From the NCBI GenBank assembly GCA_900769965.1, contig CAAGIQ010000172.1, positions 1 to 9,424 of the forward strand: 9,424 nt of DNA, written 5' to 3'. The notes under the pieces are model-generated. The model saw only the letters and a program-made list of their open reading frames with translations, ran no database searches and was not told where the DNA came from. The DNA is from Bacilli bacterium (GTDB lineage Bacteria > Bacillota_I > Bacilli_A > RFN20 > CAG-288). Every line of letters starts with the position of its first letter. Within the stretch, counting starts at the first letter, position 1. Both the position numbers and the translations under genes were made by a program. This document shows, one piece after another, positions 1 to 7,225 of this stretch.

Positions 1-151
1 AGCTAACCCAAAAGCTATAATGACTTCTGAATTTGATGTTCTCGACAAAGTCGAAGGATATAAAAGAGGAATGGGAACTATCATATGTCTATATGATAAA
101 AAACTATATCTTAGAGACAATTTAGTTGTATTACCTATCTCTTACTTATAA
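1..151 (+). CDS. C-terminal end of an unrecognised protein (partial)
   Basis: An open frame enters from the left edge (codons start at base 2) and ends at TAA 149-151, giving about 49 residues that finish ...LVVLPISYL. I do not recognise the family. The fragment is mixed hydrophobic and charged, has no obvious transmembrane segment or motif, and contains the short stretch GYKRGMGTIICLYD. Support comes from the uninterrupted frame up to the edge and from the position of its stop, which abuts the hairpin that terminates the opposing ATP synthase operon; this is the usual layout of convergent genes. The start and most of the gene lie outside the window, so no function can be given. A chance open frame of this length is possible in AT-rich DNA, so confidence is moderate. 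Confidence 0.5.
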   Translation, partial: ANPKAIMTSEFDVLDKVEGYKRGMGTIICLYDKKLYLRDNLVVLPISYL

Positions 152-181
152 AAAAAGAGGCTAAGAATTATTTCCTTAACC
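149..181 (-). terminator. rho-independent terminator of the ATP synthase operon
   Basis: Read on the minus strand, a hairpin lies 23 bases past the atpC stop. Its left arm GGTTAAGGAA and right arm TTCTTAGCC pair through GG/CC, one G-U wobble, TAAG/CTTA and AA/TT with one bulged G, around an ATAA loop. The stem is followed directly by TCTTTTTTTAT, a proper U-tract. The + strand side has only a short distal T-run, so termination should be much stronger for the atp operon than for the convergent + strand gene. That gene's stop codon lies inside the T-tract. Confidence 0.75.
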
Positions 182-203
182 CCAGTAGATTTTAAAGCTC
201 AAT

Positions 204-596
204 TTATATAGATAAGCGGTTGATAGCTTTCTTCAAAGCGATTTCCGCTCTTTTATAATCGATGTTTTCCTGTTTAGAAGAAAGTCTTTCTTCTGCTCTT
301 TCCTTAGCTCTTGTAGCTCTTTCAACATCGATTTCTTCTTTCGATTCAAATCCATCCGCTAACAAGGTAACACCTTCTTTTTTGACATTCAAAACCCCAC
401 CCGCTATAGCAAAATCATAAGAACTACCGTCTTTCTTATAATTTAAATGCGAGATAGTAACAATAGCGATAAGTGGAATATGATGAGCCATAACACCTAA
501 AGCGCCAGATGAAGTAACGACATTTAATATCTCGATATCGTCTTCGATCTTTTTGCCATCAGGAGTTATCATCTCAAAATGAAACTTGTTAGCCAT
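204..596 (-). CDS. atpC: F1Fo ATP synthase epsilon subunit
   Basis: This is the 130-residue epsilon subunit of the F1 central stalk, which works with gamma to couple rotation and to restrain ATP hydrolysis. The N-terminal two thirds match the family's beta-sandwich (GALGVMAHHIPLI at 31-43, AGGVLNV at 65-71, VTLLAD at 76-81). The C-terminal third (about 86-128) is charged and helical, as expected for the two-helix hairpin. Residues 89-94, IDVERA, fit the I/L-D-x-x-R-A motif linked to ATP binding by epsilon in Bacillus-type enzymes, so nucleotide-responsive inhibition is a reasonable inference. The ATG lies 5 bases after the atpD stop. The best Shine-Dalgarno (GAAGG, inside the end of atpD) is about 12 bases away, so translation probably depends on coupling to atpD. 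It is the last gene of the operon and ends with TAA. Confidence 0.97.
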   Translation of the reverse strand: MANKFHFEMITPDGKKIEDDIEILNVVTSSGALGVMAHHIPLIAIVTISHLNYKKDGSSYDFAIAGGVLNVKKEGVTLLADGFESKEEIDVERATRAKERAEERLSSKQENIDYKRAEIALKKAINRLSI

Positions 597-601
597 ATAT
601 A

Positions 602-2017
602 TTATTTACCTTCTAATTCTTTAGCCTTTTTCTCTACATCCTCAATGGTACCGACATATAAGAATGCAGCTTCTGGATAGTTATCATATTTACCGGAAAG
701 AATCGCATCAAATGAATTGATGGTATCTTCTTTCTTAACGTAGATACCTTTTTGGTTATTAAATACTTCCGCAACGTGGAATGGTTGAGAGAGGAAGTTT
801 CTAATTCTTCTAGCTCTATTAACTAACTTCTTATCATCTTCAGTTAATTCATCCATACCCAAGATAGCGATGATATCTTGTAATTCCTTATAACGTTGTA
901 AGATTCTTTGAACTTCACGAGCAACGCGATAATGCTTTTCTCCAATGATATTTGGATCTAAGATATTAGAAGCTGATTCAAGTGGATCAACCGCTGGATA
1001 AATACCTAAAGCAGCAGTATTTCTATCGAGAACTGTCTTAGCATCAAGGTGAGAGAATGTTGTAGCTGGAGCTGGGTCAGTTAAGTCATCAGCTGGAACA
1101 TAAATCGCTTGAATGGAAGTGATAGATCCGTTTTTAGTAGAAGTGATTCTTTCCTGTAATTGACCCATTTCAGTAGCTAAAGTTGGTTGATAACCAACAG
1201 CGGAAGGCATACGTCCAATAAGAGCGGAAACCTCACTACCAGCTTGAGTAAATCTAAAGATGTTATCGATAAATAATAAAACATCTTGATTCTTCTTATC
1301 TCTAAAGTATTCAGCCATAGTAAGAGCGGTTAAAGCAACTCTCATTCTAGCACCTGGAGGTTCGTTCATCTGACCGAAAACTAAGGCTGTTTTTTCTAAA
1401 ACTCCACTTGCTTTCATCTCAAAATAAAGATCGTTACCTTCTCTAGAACGTTCGCCGACACCAGCGAAAACGGAAAGACCTTTTCTTTCAGTTGCAACGT
1501 TGTTAATTAACTCTTGAATCAAAACGGTTTTACCGACACCGGCACCACCGAAAAGACCGACCTTACCACCTTTAACATATGGGCAAAGTAAATCGATAAC
1601 TTTAATACCAGTTTCAAGAATTTCAGCAGAGGTCGATTGATCTTCATATTTAGGAGCTAATTTATGAATTGGATCGTGCTCGACATCTTTAAACATGTCA
1701 TCACCCAATCCATCGATCGATTCACCTAAGACGTTAAACATTCTTCCTAAGGTTTTTTCACCGACTGGAACGGAGATTGGAGCTTCGGTATTAAGAACCT
1801 TCATTCCTCTAACTAATCCGTCAGTTGGTCCCATACTAACAGCTCTAACAGTATCGTCCCCGATATGTTGCAATACTTCAACGGTAAGAGACTTACCATC
1901 TTTCAATTCAATCTTTAAAGCGGTAAGCAATTTAGGAAGCTTCTCTTTTTCAAATCTAACATCGACAATAGGTCCAACAACTTGAACGATAGATCCATAA
2001 ATCAATTCTTTGGCCAT
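602..2017 (-). CDS. atpD: F1Fo ATP synthase beta subunit (catalytic)
   Basis: This is the catalytic F1 beta subunit, which makes or splits ATP at the three alpha/beta interfaces; at 471 residues it has normal family length. Visible motifs are Walker A GGAGVGKT (157-164), the catalytic glutamate in GERSREGND (E189), Walker B ending DVLLFID (D251), the family signature PSAVGYQPTL (271-280), and a DELSEED-loop variant DELTEDD (389-395) that contacts gamma. The N-terminal beta-barrel (about 1-80) and the C-terminal helical domain (from about 360) are intact. The ATG follows a strong AGGAGG site that overlaps the TAG stop of atpG, 11 bases upstream, which suggests coupled translation. Nothing is missing or altered in the catalytic core. 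Confidence 0.99.
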   Translation of the reverse strand: MAKELIYGSIVQVVGPIVDVRFEKEKLPKLLTALKIELKDGKSLTVEVLQHIGDDTVRAVSMGPTDGLVRGMKVLNTEAPISVPVGEKTLGRMFNVLGESIDGLGDDMFKDVEHDPIHKLAPKYEDQSTSAEILETGIKVIDLLCPYVKGGKVGLFGGAGVGKTVLIQELINNVATERKGLSVFAGVGERSREGNDLYFEMKASGVLEKTALVFGQMNEPPGARMRVALTALTMAEYFRDKKNQDVLLFIDNIFRFTQAGSEVSALIGRMPSAVGYQPTLATEMGQLQERITSTKNGSITSIQAIYVPADDLTDPAPATTFSHLDAKTVLDRNTAALGIYPAVDPLESASNILDPNIIGEKHYRVAREVQRILQRYKELQDIIAILGMDELTEDDKKLVNRARRIRNFLSQPFHVAEVFNNQKGIYVKKEDTINSFDAILSGKYDNYPEAAFLYVGTIEDVEKKAKELEGK

Positions 2018-2028
2018 ATTCTTTCCTC

Positions 2029-2874
2029 CTATTTGTTATTAGCCCCGCCGACAACCTCAGTAATCTCCTGAGTGATAGCGGCTTGACGAGCTTTGTTATA
2101 TTCAATCTTAAGTTTTTCACTTAACTCGGTGGCGTTATCGGTAGCTGTATCCATAGCGTTACGTCTACTCGCCTGCTCGCACACCATCGCTTCAGTTAAG
2201 CGACTATATAGCAAAGTTGAGAGATATTTAGGAACGAGAAGTTCCAAAACTTCTTCTTTCGAAGGTTCAAATTTAATCTCTTCTTTATCTTCGCTTTGTT
2301 TATCTATTCCACCAAATGGGAATATGTTTATAGCTACTGGAACAAAAGTTAATGAATTCTTATATAAAGTAGTAATCAATTTAACTTCTTTATATTGTCC
2401 TGTAGCGTATTCCTCTTTCAATTTCGAAGAGAGCTTAATTACGCTCTGATACGAGAAATGATCGAGAATATCCACGAAATCATCTTCGATTTCATTATTT
2501 TCTTCATCGACTTTGACTAAGCCTTTAGTTCCTATAACTAACACCTTGTCATCCTTTTTAAGTAAGGTGTTAAGGAATTTAAATAGGTTGTAGTTATATC
2601 CTCCACATAATCCTAAAGAGGAAGTAACAACAACATATAAAGTCTTAGTTGCATCTTTATATGATTTAAGCTCACTTATTTCAGAAGTATCAACATCTTT
2701 AACGCATGACAAAATGATATCTTCCATCACTTTGAGATAGGAGACATTATTCTCCATCTTATCCTTCCACTTCTTAAGTTTAACTGTCGCGACTAATTCC
2801 ATCGCTTTAGTAATCTTTTTAGTAGAGGTGACAGAGGCAATTCTTCTTTTTGTCTTAGTTAATCCTGCTGACAT
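2029..2874 (-). CDS. atpG: F1Fo ATP synthase gamma subunit
   Basis: This is the rotating central shaft of F1, which transmits torque from the c ring to the alpha3beta3 head. The 281-residue length is typical. The N-terminal helix shows the conserved pattern (KTKRRIASVTSTKKITKAME, then VATVKL), and the C-terminal helix shows the diagnostic EQASRRNAMDTATDNA and ARQAAITQEITEVVGGA. These two ends form the antiparallel coiled coil, and the middle (about 75-210) is the Rossmann-like part with SSLGLCGGYN near residue 90. The ATG has an AAGGAAG Shine-Dalgarno about 7 bases upstream, 18 bases after the atpA stop. The gene ends with TAG. Confidence 0.98.
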   Translation of the reverse strand: MSAGLTKTKRRIASVTSTKKITKAMELVATVKLKKWKDKMENNVSYLKVMEDIILSCVKDVDTSEISELKSYKDATKTLYVVVTSSLGLCGGYNYNLFKFLNTLLKKDDKVLVIGTKGLVKVDEENNEIEDDFVDILDHFSYQSVIKLSSKLKEEYATGQYKEVKLITTLYKNSLTFVPVAINIFPFGGIDKQSEDKEEIKFEPSKEEVLELLVPKYLSTLLYSRLTEAMVCEQASRRNAMDTATDNATELSEKLKIEYNKARQAAITQEITEVVGGANNK

Positions 2875-2892
2875 CTTTATTCTTCCTTAAAA

Positions 2893-4401
2893 TTAAGCTA
2901 ACAATACTTTCTTTATCTCTTCGATAGCTACCTTCATCTTTGAAATAAGTTCATCAGATAAGGCTTTCTTTTCAGTTATTTCATCAATTATATCTTTATG
3001 ATCTTTATATAGCATCGCTTTCAAATCATCTAAGAATTTACGGATATCTTTAATTTCTAAATCATCAAGATATCTGTTTTGAGCAACAAAAATCTCTATG
3101 GTTTGATTGACGAAAGTCATAGGTGAATATTGACCTTGCTTTAAAACTTCCATCAAAACATCACCGTGCTTTAAAGTACGTTTAGTAACTTCATCGAGAT
3201 CCGAACCGAATTGTGAGAATGCTTGAAGTTCGTGATATGACGCTAATTCGATCTTTAAAGCTTTAGCAGTCTGCTTCATACATTTATATTGAGCGGAGCT
3301 ACCAACTCTCGAAACTGACAAACCGGAATCGATAGCTGGACGTTGACCAGCGTTAAAAAGTTCACTCATCAAGAATATCTGACCATCGGTAATCGAGATG
3401 ACGTTAGTTGGAATGTAAGCGGAGATATCTCCAGCTTGCGTTTCAATAATCGGCAAAGCAGTAATGCTACCACCTCCGTATTCCTTAGATAAACGGCAGG
3501 CTCTTTCAAGAAGTCTTGAGTGAAGATAGAAAACATCACCTGGATAAGCTTCTCTACCTGGAGAACGTTTTAAAAGAAGCGAAAGCGTACGGTAAGCAAC
3601 CGCATGTTTAGAAAGATCATCGTATATGATCAATACATCTTTACCTTGTTCCATCCATTCCTCAGCCATAGTAACACCGGCATAAGGAGCGATGTATTGC
3701 ATTGGGGCAAGTTCACTAGCCGTAGCGGAAACTACAGTGGTGTAGCTTAAAGCATCGTGTTCTTTTAATTTTTCAACGAGTTGAACAACGGTAGAATTCT
3801 TCTGACCGATAGCGACATAAACGCAGTAGACGCCTTTACCCTTTTGGTTGATTATAGTATCGATAGCGATAGCGGTCTTACCCGTTTGTCTATCACCGAT
3901 TATAAGTTCTCTTTGACCTCTTCCAATAGGAATCATCGCGTCTATCGCTTTAATTCCGGTTTCAAGAGGAACATCAACCGACTTACGAGTCATAACACCT
4001 GGAGCAATTCTTTCGATTGGTCTAGTCTTCTCATATTTGATTTCACCCATACCATCGATAGGTTGACCTAAGGAGTTAACAACTCTTCCTAATAATCCAT
4101 CGCCAACTGGGACTTCGATAACTTTATTCGTTCTTTTAACGATATCACCTTCTTCAATAAGGGTATCTTCACCGAAAAGAACAGCACCGACCGAATCTTC
4201 GTTAAGGTTCATAACCATACCGTAAACATCGTGTGGGAAGACTAATAGTTCAGAGTTCATAGCTTTATCTAAGCCGTAAACAGTCGCAATACCATCACCA
4301 ACTGTAATAACAGTACCGACATCATCCGATTCTATCTTATGTGAATAATGTTTGATTTGCTCTTTGATTAGAGCGCTTATCTCATTTGCTTTTAATGCCA
4401 T
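2893..4401 (-). CDS. atpA: F1Fo ATP synthase alpha subunit
   Basis: This is the non-catalytic nucleotide-binding alpha subunit of F1, 502 residues from the chosen ATG. Motifs are Walker A GDRQTGKT (169-176), Walker B DVLIIYDD (255-262), and the arginine finger in SVSRVG (R365), which reaches into the beta catalytic site. The N-terminus MALKANEISALIKEQI matches the family start, so I chose the ATG at 4401. A GTG two codons further upstream (4407) would add only MI, overlaps the TGA of atpH as GTGA, and has a Shine-Dalgarno spacing of only 4 bases from GGGAG, against 10 for the ATG. The gene begins 2 bases after the atpH stop, so coupled translation is likely. Full length and intact. Confidence 0.98.
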   Translation of the reverse strand: MALKANEISALIKEQIKHYSHKIESDDVGTVITVGDGIATVYGLDKAMNSELLVFPHDVYGMVMNLNEDSVGAVLFGEDTLIEEGDIVKRTNKVIEVPVGDGLLGRVVNSLGQPIDGMGEIKYEKTRPIERIAPGVMTRKSVDVPLETGIKAIDAMIPIGRGQRELIIGDRQTGKTAIAIDTIINQKGKGVYCVYVAIGQKNSTVVQLVEKLKEHDALSYTTVVSATASELAPMQYIAPYAGVTMAEEWMEQGKDVLIIYDDLSKHAVAYRTLSLLLKRSPGREAYPGDVFYLHSRLLERACRLSKEYGGGSITALPIIETQAGDISAYIPTNVISITDGQIFLMSELFNAGQRPAIDSGLSVSRVGSSAQYKCMKQTAKALKIELASYHELQAFSQFGSDLDEVTKRTLKHGDVLMEVLKQGQYSPMTFVNQTIEIFVAQNRYLDDLEIKDIRKFLDDLKAMLYKDHKDIIDEITEKKALSDELISKMKVAIEEIKKVLLA

Positions 4402-4403
4402 AA

Positions 4404-4940
4404 TCACCTATCTCCCTTCAACAAAGTCTTACGTAGACTTTCGATCTTGTTTCGTAACGATCCGTCGTATACCGAATCGTTTAACACTACTTTGATTCCA
4501 CCTATGAGGCGTTCATCGATTCTATTAACTAGTTCAACTTTAACTTTAGTAACTTCTGATAACTTCTTTTCGATCTTTTCGATTTGAGCTTTAGTAAGCT
4601 TTTCAGTCGAGTAAACAATTCCTTCTTCAATCCCGAGTTCAGCGTTAGATATCTTCACGTATTCCTCTAAGATCTTATGAAGTTCATTTCCTCTTTTATT
4701 CGCCACAATAACCTTTATAAAGTTCCTTATATCTTCTTTAAAGTCGTTAAAAACCTTGTCGATTATATCTTCTTTCTCTTTAAGTTCAATAAACCATGAC
4801 GAAAAGAGATGTTCTAAATCGACATTATCTTTTAAGACATCTATAAGCAACTTGATTTCACTCCTGTATTCTTCAATACAGCCTTTTTCCTTTGCGATGG
4901 AAAATAGAGCGGAGGCGTAACGGTTATATAGCGAATCCAT
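4404..4940 (-). CDS. atpH: F1Fo ATP synthase delta subunit (OSCP family)
   Basis: This peripheral-stalk subunit joins the top of the alpha3beta3 head to the b subunits; it has 178 residues from the chosen ATG. The start YNRYASALFSIAKEKG is the usual family N-terminus. The C-terminal signature is clear: DERLIGGIKVVLNDSVYDGSLRNKIE. The ORF can be opened further to a GTG at 4955, but that start overlaps the atpF reading frame and adds only MRSNI, whereas the family normally begins close to the YA.ALF helix. The ATG at 4940 lies 4 bases after the atpF stop, with a weak GAGAAG Shine-Dalgarno inside the end of atpF. The gene ends with TGA, which shows that UGA is a stop here. Confidence 0.95.
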   Translation of the reverse strand: MDSLYNRYASALFSIAKEKGCIEEYRSEIKLLIDVLKDNVDLEHLFSSWFIELKEKEDIIDKVFNDFKEDIRNFIKVIVANKRGNELHKILEEYVKISNAELGIEEGIVYSTEKLTKAQIEKIEKKLSEVTKVKVELVNRIDERLIGGIKVVLNDSVYDGSLRNKIESLRKTLLKGDR

Positions 4941-4944
4941 AATA

Positions 4945-5502
4945 TTACTTCTCACTCTCTAATTCATCGATAAACGAAGCGACCAACTTCTTGTTATCTT
5001 CAGAATCTACTTCACGATTTAACAATTCCTTAGAAGCGTCTAAAGCGAGATTAACAACTTCATCATAAAGTTCTTTTCTAGCTTTATCTTTCTCTTTTTC
5101 AAGATCTTTAAGAGCTTCTTGTCTTTTTAACGCTAACTCTTTCTTAACTTCTTCTAACGCTACTTGGCGTTGGGATTCAGCTTCTTTTTTAGCATCTTCC
5201 ACTATAACCATAGCTTGTTTTTTAGAATCGTTAAGGTTTTTCATAGCTTCTTCGTTCTTAGCTTTTGCTTCTTCGTTTTCTTTTCTAGTCTCATTAAGAG
5301 TTGATTCGACAAACTCTTTTCTCTTCTTGATGAATTTGCTTACTGGTTTATAAGCGAATTTAATAACGATGATAGAAAGGATGATAAACGCTGCTAACTG
5401 AACGACAAAAGACGGAATGTTCGGGAAAACTTTGTTAACAAAATCTTCACCGGTAGGCAAACCTAATCCATCGCTTAAGGTAACAATGTAACTTAATAAC
5501 AT
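4945..5502 (-). CDS. atpF: F1Fo ATP synthase b subunit
   Basis: This is the peripheral-stalk (stator) b subunit, anchored in the membrane and running up beside F1 to delta; it has 185 residues. An N-terminal segment of about 30 residues precedes one transmembrane helix (about 31-50, VVQLAAFIILSIIVIKFAY). A long charged helix of repeated Glu/Lys/Ala follows to the C-terminus and probably dimerises as a coiled coil. I chose the ATG at 5502 because a clear AAGGAG sits 6 bases before it, overlapping the TAA of atpE. The alternative TTG at 5520 would place that Shine-Dalgarno inside the gene. No lipobox cysteine is present, unlike the lipoprotein b subunits of some Mollicutes. Confidence 0.96.
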   Translation of the reverse strand: MLLSYIVTLSDGLGLPTGEDFVNKVFPNIPSFVVQLAAFIILSIIVIKFAYKPVSKFIKKRKEFVESTLNETRKENEEAKAKNEEAMKNLNDSKKQAMVIVEDAKKEAESQRQVALEEVKKELALKRQEALKDLEKEKDKARKELYDEVVNLALDASKELLNREVDSEDNKKLVASFIDELESEK

Positions 5503-5512
5503 ATATTTCTCC

Positions 5513-5734
5513 TTAACCAACGAACAAACAAAGAATAGCGATTAACAAACCGTAGATACCAGTTGTTTCAGTTAACGCACAACCTAAGATCATACCGGTA
5601 CGTAACTTAGCGAACATTTCTGGGTTACGTGACATACCTTCCATAGCCTTAGCGCAGATAAGACCTTCACCGATACCAGAACCAGCACCTGTAAAGACAG
5701 CGATAGCCGCGCCGATGTACTTCAATCCATCCAT
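5513..5734 (-). CDS. atpE: F1Fo ATP synthase c subunit, two-carboxylate (likely Na+) type
   Basis: This is the proteolipid that forms the rotating ion-carrying ring in the membrane; at 73 residues it is a short hairpin of two transmembrane helices joined by the polar loop with RNPE (36-39). The essential carboxylate is E56 in helix 2, within LTETTGIYGL. Helix 1 carries a second carboxylate, E23, in GIGEG, exactly 33 residues earlier, where the Na+-binding Gln32 sits in the Ilyobacter c ring (Q32/E65). T57 and Y61 occupy the positions of the Na+ ligand Ser66 and the supporting Tyr70. From family knowledge this pattern indicates Na+ coupling, as in the two-carboxylate ring of Fusobacterium nucleatum. 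The strong Shine-Dalgarno fits the high copy number of this subunit. It lies 18 bases after atpB. Confidence 0.97.
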   Translation of the reverse strand: MDGLKYIGAAIAVFTGAGSGIGEGLICAKAMEGMSRNPEMFAKLRTGMILGCALTETTGIYGLLIAILCLFVG

Positions 5735-5739
5735 ATATT

Positions 5740-5751
5740 CTCACCTCCTTT
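5740..5751 (-). promoter_or_regulatory. strong ribosome binding site of atpE
   Basis: AAAGGAGGTGAG on the minus strand is a near-perfect anti-16S match, 5 bases before the atpE ATG and just after the atpB stop. It is the best Shine-Dalgarno in the operon and fits the need for many c subunits per complex. Confidence 0.85.
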
Positions 5752-5752
5752 T

Positions 5753-6508
5753 CTATGCTTTAACCGATGTATCTTCCTCGTCATCATTATCTTCCTGAGC
5801 GACGAAGATCATCGTTAACATAACAAAAATTAAGACTTGAATTGCACTTGAGAAAACGTCGAAATACGCGTGCAATATCGGAGTGATTAGAGGTGGAATA
5901 ATAACACTTCCAAACCCTCCTCCTATAAATCCTCCAAAGATCATTTCAGAAACCTTTCCGAGGAAATAATAAACGATAGACATAAGGGTATAACCCGCTA
6001 ATGCGTTACCGAACAAACGCAAAGCTAACGATAGAAGCGGGGCCCACATCGAAAGCAAGTTAATTGGCAACATGATAGCGAAAGGATCGACATAACGTTT
6101 GAAATAACCCCACTTGTTCTTCTTCATAGCGGTAAAGTGAATTAAAGCAAACGTGCATAAAGCGATAGAAAGAGTGTTACCTAGATAAGTCATAGGTCCA
6201 GGTAAACCAAGCAAACCAAAGATGAACGAGAAAGCGATATACCCTCCTACCGCAATAGCATATCCAGCGAAGCTTCTAAACTTTTCACCCATGATATCAA
6301 CGGTAAACGCTTCAACTTTTTCAACAAGCATTACTATAAGTAACCTAAAACCTTTCTCAGGTTTAGTAGGATCCGCATTCTTAAATAAGAAATATATGAC
6401 AAAAGAAATGATAGCTAATAAAAGCATCACAATTAAAGAGATGATAACTTCACCCGGGAACATATCCCAACCGAAGTAAAACATGTTTCTAATCGTTTCT
6501 TCAGACAT
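5753..6508 (-). CDS. atpB: F1Fo ATP synthase a subunit
   Basis: This membrane stator subunit forms the two half-channels for the coupling ion against the c ring; it has 251 residues from the chosen ATG. The essential arginine is R164 in SLALRLFGNALAGY. The last helices contain ITPILHAYFDVFSSAIQVLIF (207-227), with H213 and Q224 at conserved channel positions. About five or six hydrophobic helices are visible (roughly 20-43, 84-104, 112-128, 142-162, 165-185 and 203-237), and the C-terminus is very acidic (EDNDDEED). I chose the ATG at 6508, preceded by GAGGTGG, over a TTG at 6523. The start overlaps the end of atpI as ATGTCTGA (8 bases), which implies translational coupling. The stop is TAG. 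Confidence 0.97.
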   Translation of the reverse strand: MSEETIRNMFYFGWDMFPGEVIISLIVMLLLAIISFVIYFLFKNADPTKPEKGFRLLIVMLVEKVEAFTVDIMGEKFRSFAGYAIAVGGYIAFSFIFGLLGLPGPMTYLGNTLSIALCTFALIHFTAMKKNKWGYFKRYVDPFAIMLPINLLSMWAPLLSLALRLFGNALAGYTLMSIVYYFLGKVSEMIFGGFIGGGFGSVIIPPLITPILHAYFDVFSSAIQVLIFVMLTMIFVAQEDNDDEEDTSVKA

Positions 6509-6905
6509 TGTCCACCTCGTCAAACTTGTTGATCATAATTGCAAAAGAAGTTAAGAAAAATGGAATAGCACCAACGATGACAAATAAATATCTATATTTA
6601 TCGTCTGGACCTTCATTAGTTAAATAGACATATAATGCGCTTAATAGTATTCCGCACGCTAACAAGAAATACCTAAGCAAAGTAAAAAGCAAGAACGTGC
6701 TCTTCCCGCTTTCAAAAACAGATTTAGTCGAACTTTTTAAAAGGAAGAAGGCGTTGATAAATCCAAAAACAGAACAGGTCGCAACAGAGCAGATGATAAC
6801 CCATTCGTTAAAGATAAGACCTATGCAAGAAAGCGCAACAGCGACTAAACAAAATAAGGCGTATGTCACCAATACTCTTTTGTTATAAGATAACTTTTTT
6901 AACAT
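6501..6905 (-). CDS. atpI: AtpI-like membrane protein (ATP synthase subunit I)
   Basis: This small integral membrane protein of 134 residues has four predicted helices (about 11-32, 34-57, 70-95 and 105-126) and an arginine inside the third (TLLRYFLL, R78), as seen in AtpI proteins. AtpI/UncI is the usual first gene of bacterial atp operons and is thought to help c-ring assembly or Mg2+/Ca2+ supply. It is not part of the finished enzyme. Sequence conservation in this family is weak, so the call rests on topology, size and position: first in the operon, with its TGA overlapping the atpB start. I chose the ATG at 6905, 7 bases after AAGGAAG; a TTG one codon upstream is closer to the Shine-Dalgarno and less likely. 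Confidence 0.82.
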   Translation of the reverse strand: MLKKLSYNKRVLVTYALFCLVAVALSCIGLIFNEWVIICSVATCSVFGFINAFFLLKSSTKSVFESGKSTFLLFTLLRYFLLACGILLSALYVYLTNEGPDDKYRYLFVIVGAIPFFLTSFAIMINKFDEVDNV

Positions 6906-6931
6906 CAATTATCTTCCTTTCCACAAACTTA

Positions 6932-6960
6932 ATTATAACTAAATAAAAAACAAATTAAAA
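6932..6960 (-). promoter_or_regulatory. probable promoter of the ATP synthase operon
   Basis: On the minus strand a perfect -10 hexamer TATAAT (6937-6932) lies about 27 bases before the atpI ATG. This leaves a 5' leader of about 20 bases that holds the AAGGAAG Shine-Dalgarno. The -35 is poor: TTTTAA at 17 bases, or TTTAAT at 16. It is the only good promoter-like site found immediately upstream of the operon. The rest of the upstream DNA is A/T-run rich, which could act as an UP element. Confidence 0.6.
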
Positions 6961-7066
6961 GCGCTATCATTTTTTAAAAACTATGCTTAAAAGCACATAT
7001 ATCTATGATTTTTTTGACATATTTAAGAAAATGTAAATAATATGCTAAATAAACGCGTATAGATGG

Positions 7067-7097
7067 TTATTTCGTGATTGTTTATGAACGAAAATAA
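7067..7097. repeat. AT-rich inverted repeat (possible hairpin)
   Basis: TTATTTCGT pairs with ACGAAAATAA (one bulged A) around a 12-base loop. It lies between the accessory gene and the atp operon. No U-tract follows on either strand, so it is not a standard terminator. It could be a degenerate transcript end or chance. Confidence 0.3.
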
Positions 7098-7134
7098 GCA
7101 AAAATTTGCCTGTAAAAATTAACAAAAATTTAGA

Positions 7135-7146
7135 TTTTGTACAAAA
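7135..7146. repeat. 12-bp perfect palindrome TTTTGTACAAAA
   Basis: A perfect dyad, about 80 bases past the 3' end of the accessory gene and 200 bases upstream of the operon -10. Its shape fits a dimeric DNA-binding protein site, but no second copy was seen in the window. Confidence 0.3.
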
Positions 7147-7225
7147 ATAGAAATATATTCTGGTAGTTGAGGTTTGTTGTAGCCGAAAAATATCTCATTT
7201 GAAAAGGAATATAACACCTTCTTAT

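Larger units (their letters stand above)
6938..7225. other. AT-rich spacer between the accessory gene and the atp operon
   Basis: About 290 bases with no convincing gene on either strand; the longest ATG frames are about 22 codons and lack Shine-Dalgarno sites. It contains several weak signals: a short inverted repeat (6983-6996, ATGCTT/AAGCAC on the + strand) followed on the minus strand by a T-run, which could weakly terminate the upstream gene; an imperfect hairpin (7067-7097); and a 12-bp palindrome (7135-7146). A + strand TTGACA (7014-7019) with an imperfect -10 (TAATAT, 7038-7043) could be an antisense promoter. All of these may arise by chance in such AT-rich DNA. Confidence 0.6.

Noticed and set aside
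1695..1985. + strand open frame opposite atpD (similar ones opposite atpG, atpA, atpB, atpI and the AlbA_2 gene)
   Set aside because: These are antisense shadows of well-identified genes, with no independent Shine-Dalgarno or family resemblance.
4941..4955. GTG start for atpH at 4955, and likewise TTG/GTG extensions of atpF (5520), atpB (6523), atpA (4407) and atpI (6908)
   Set aside because: In each case an ATG a few codons downstream fits the family N-terminus or the Shine-Dalgarno spacing better, and the extensions mostly contain the Shine-Dalgarno or the end of the preceding gene.
204..6905. Possible Mycoplasma-type code with UGA as Trp
   Set aside because: All genes are full length without in-frame UGA, Trp is TGG, and TGA is used as the stop of atpI, atpH and the intron protein.
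7130..7198. 22-codon minus-strand frame in the spacer (MRYFSATTN...)
   Set aside because: Too short, with no clear Shine-Dalgarno, and AT-rich sequence of this kind gives such frames by chance.
7014..7225. CRISPR array, riboswitch or tRNA in the AT-rich spacer
   Set aside because: No regularly spaced repeats, no GC-containing conserved fold and no cloverleaf could be drawn on either strand.
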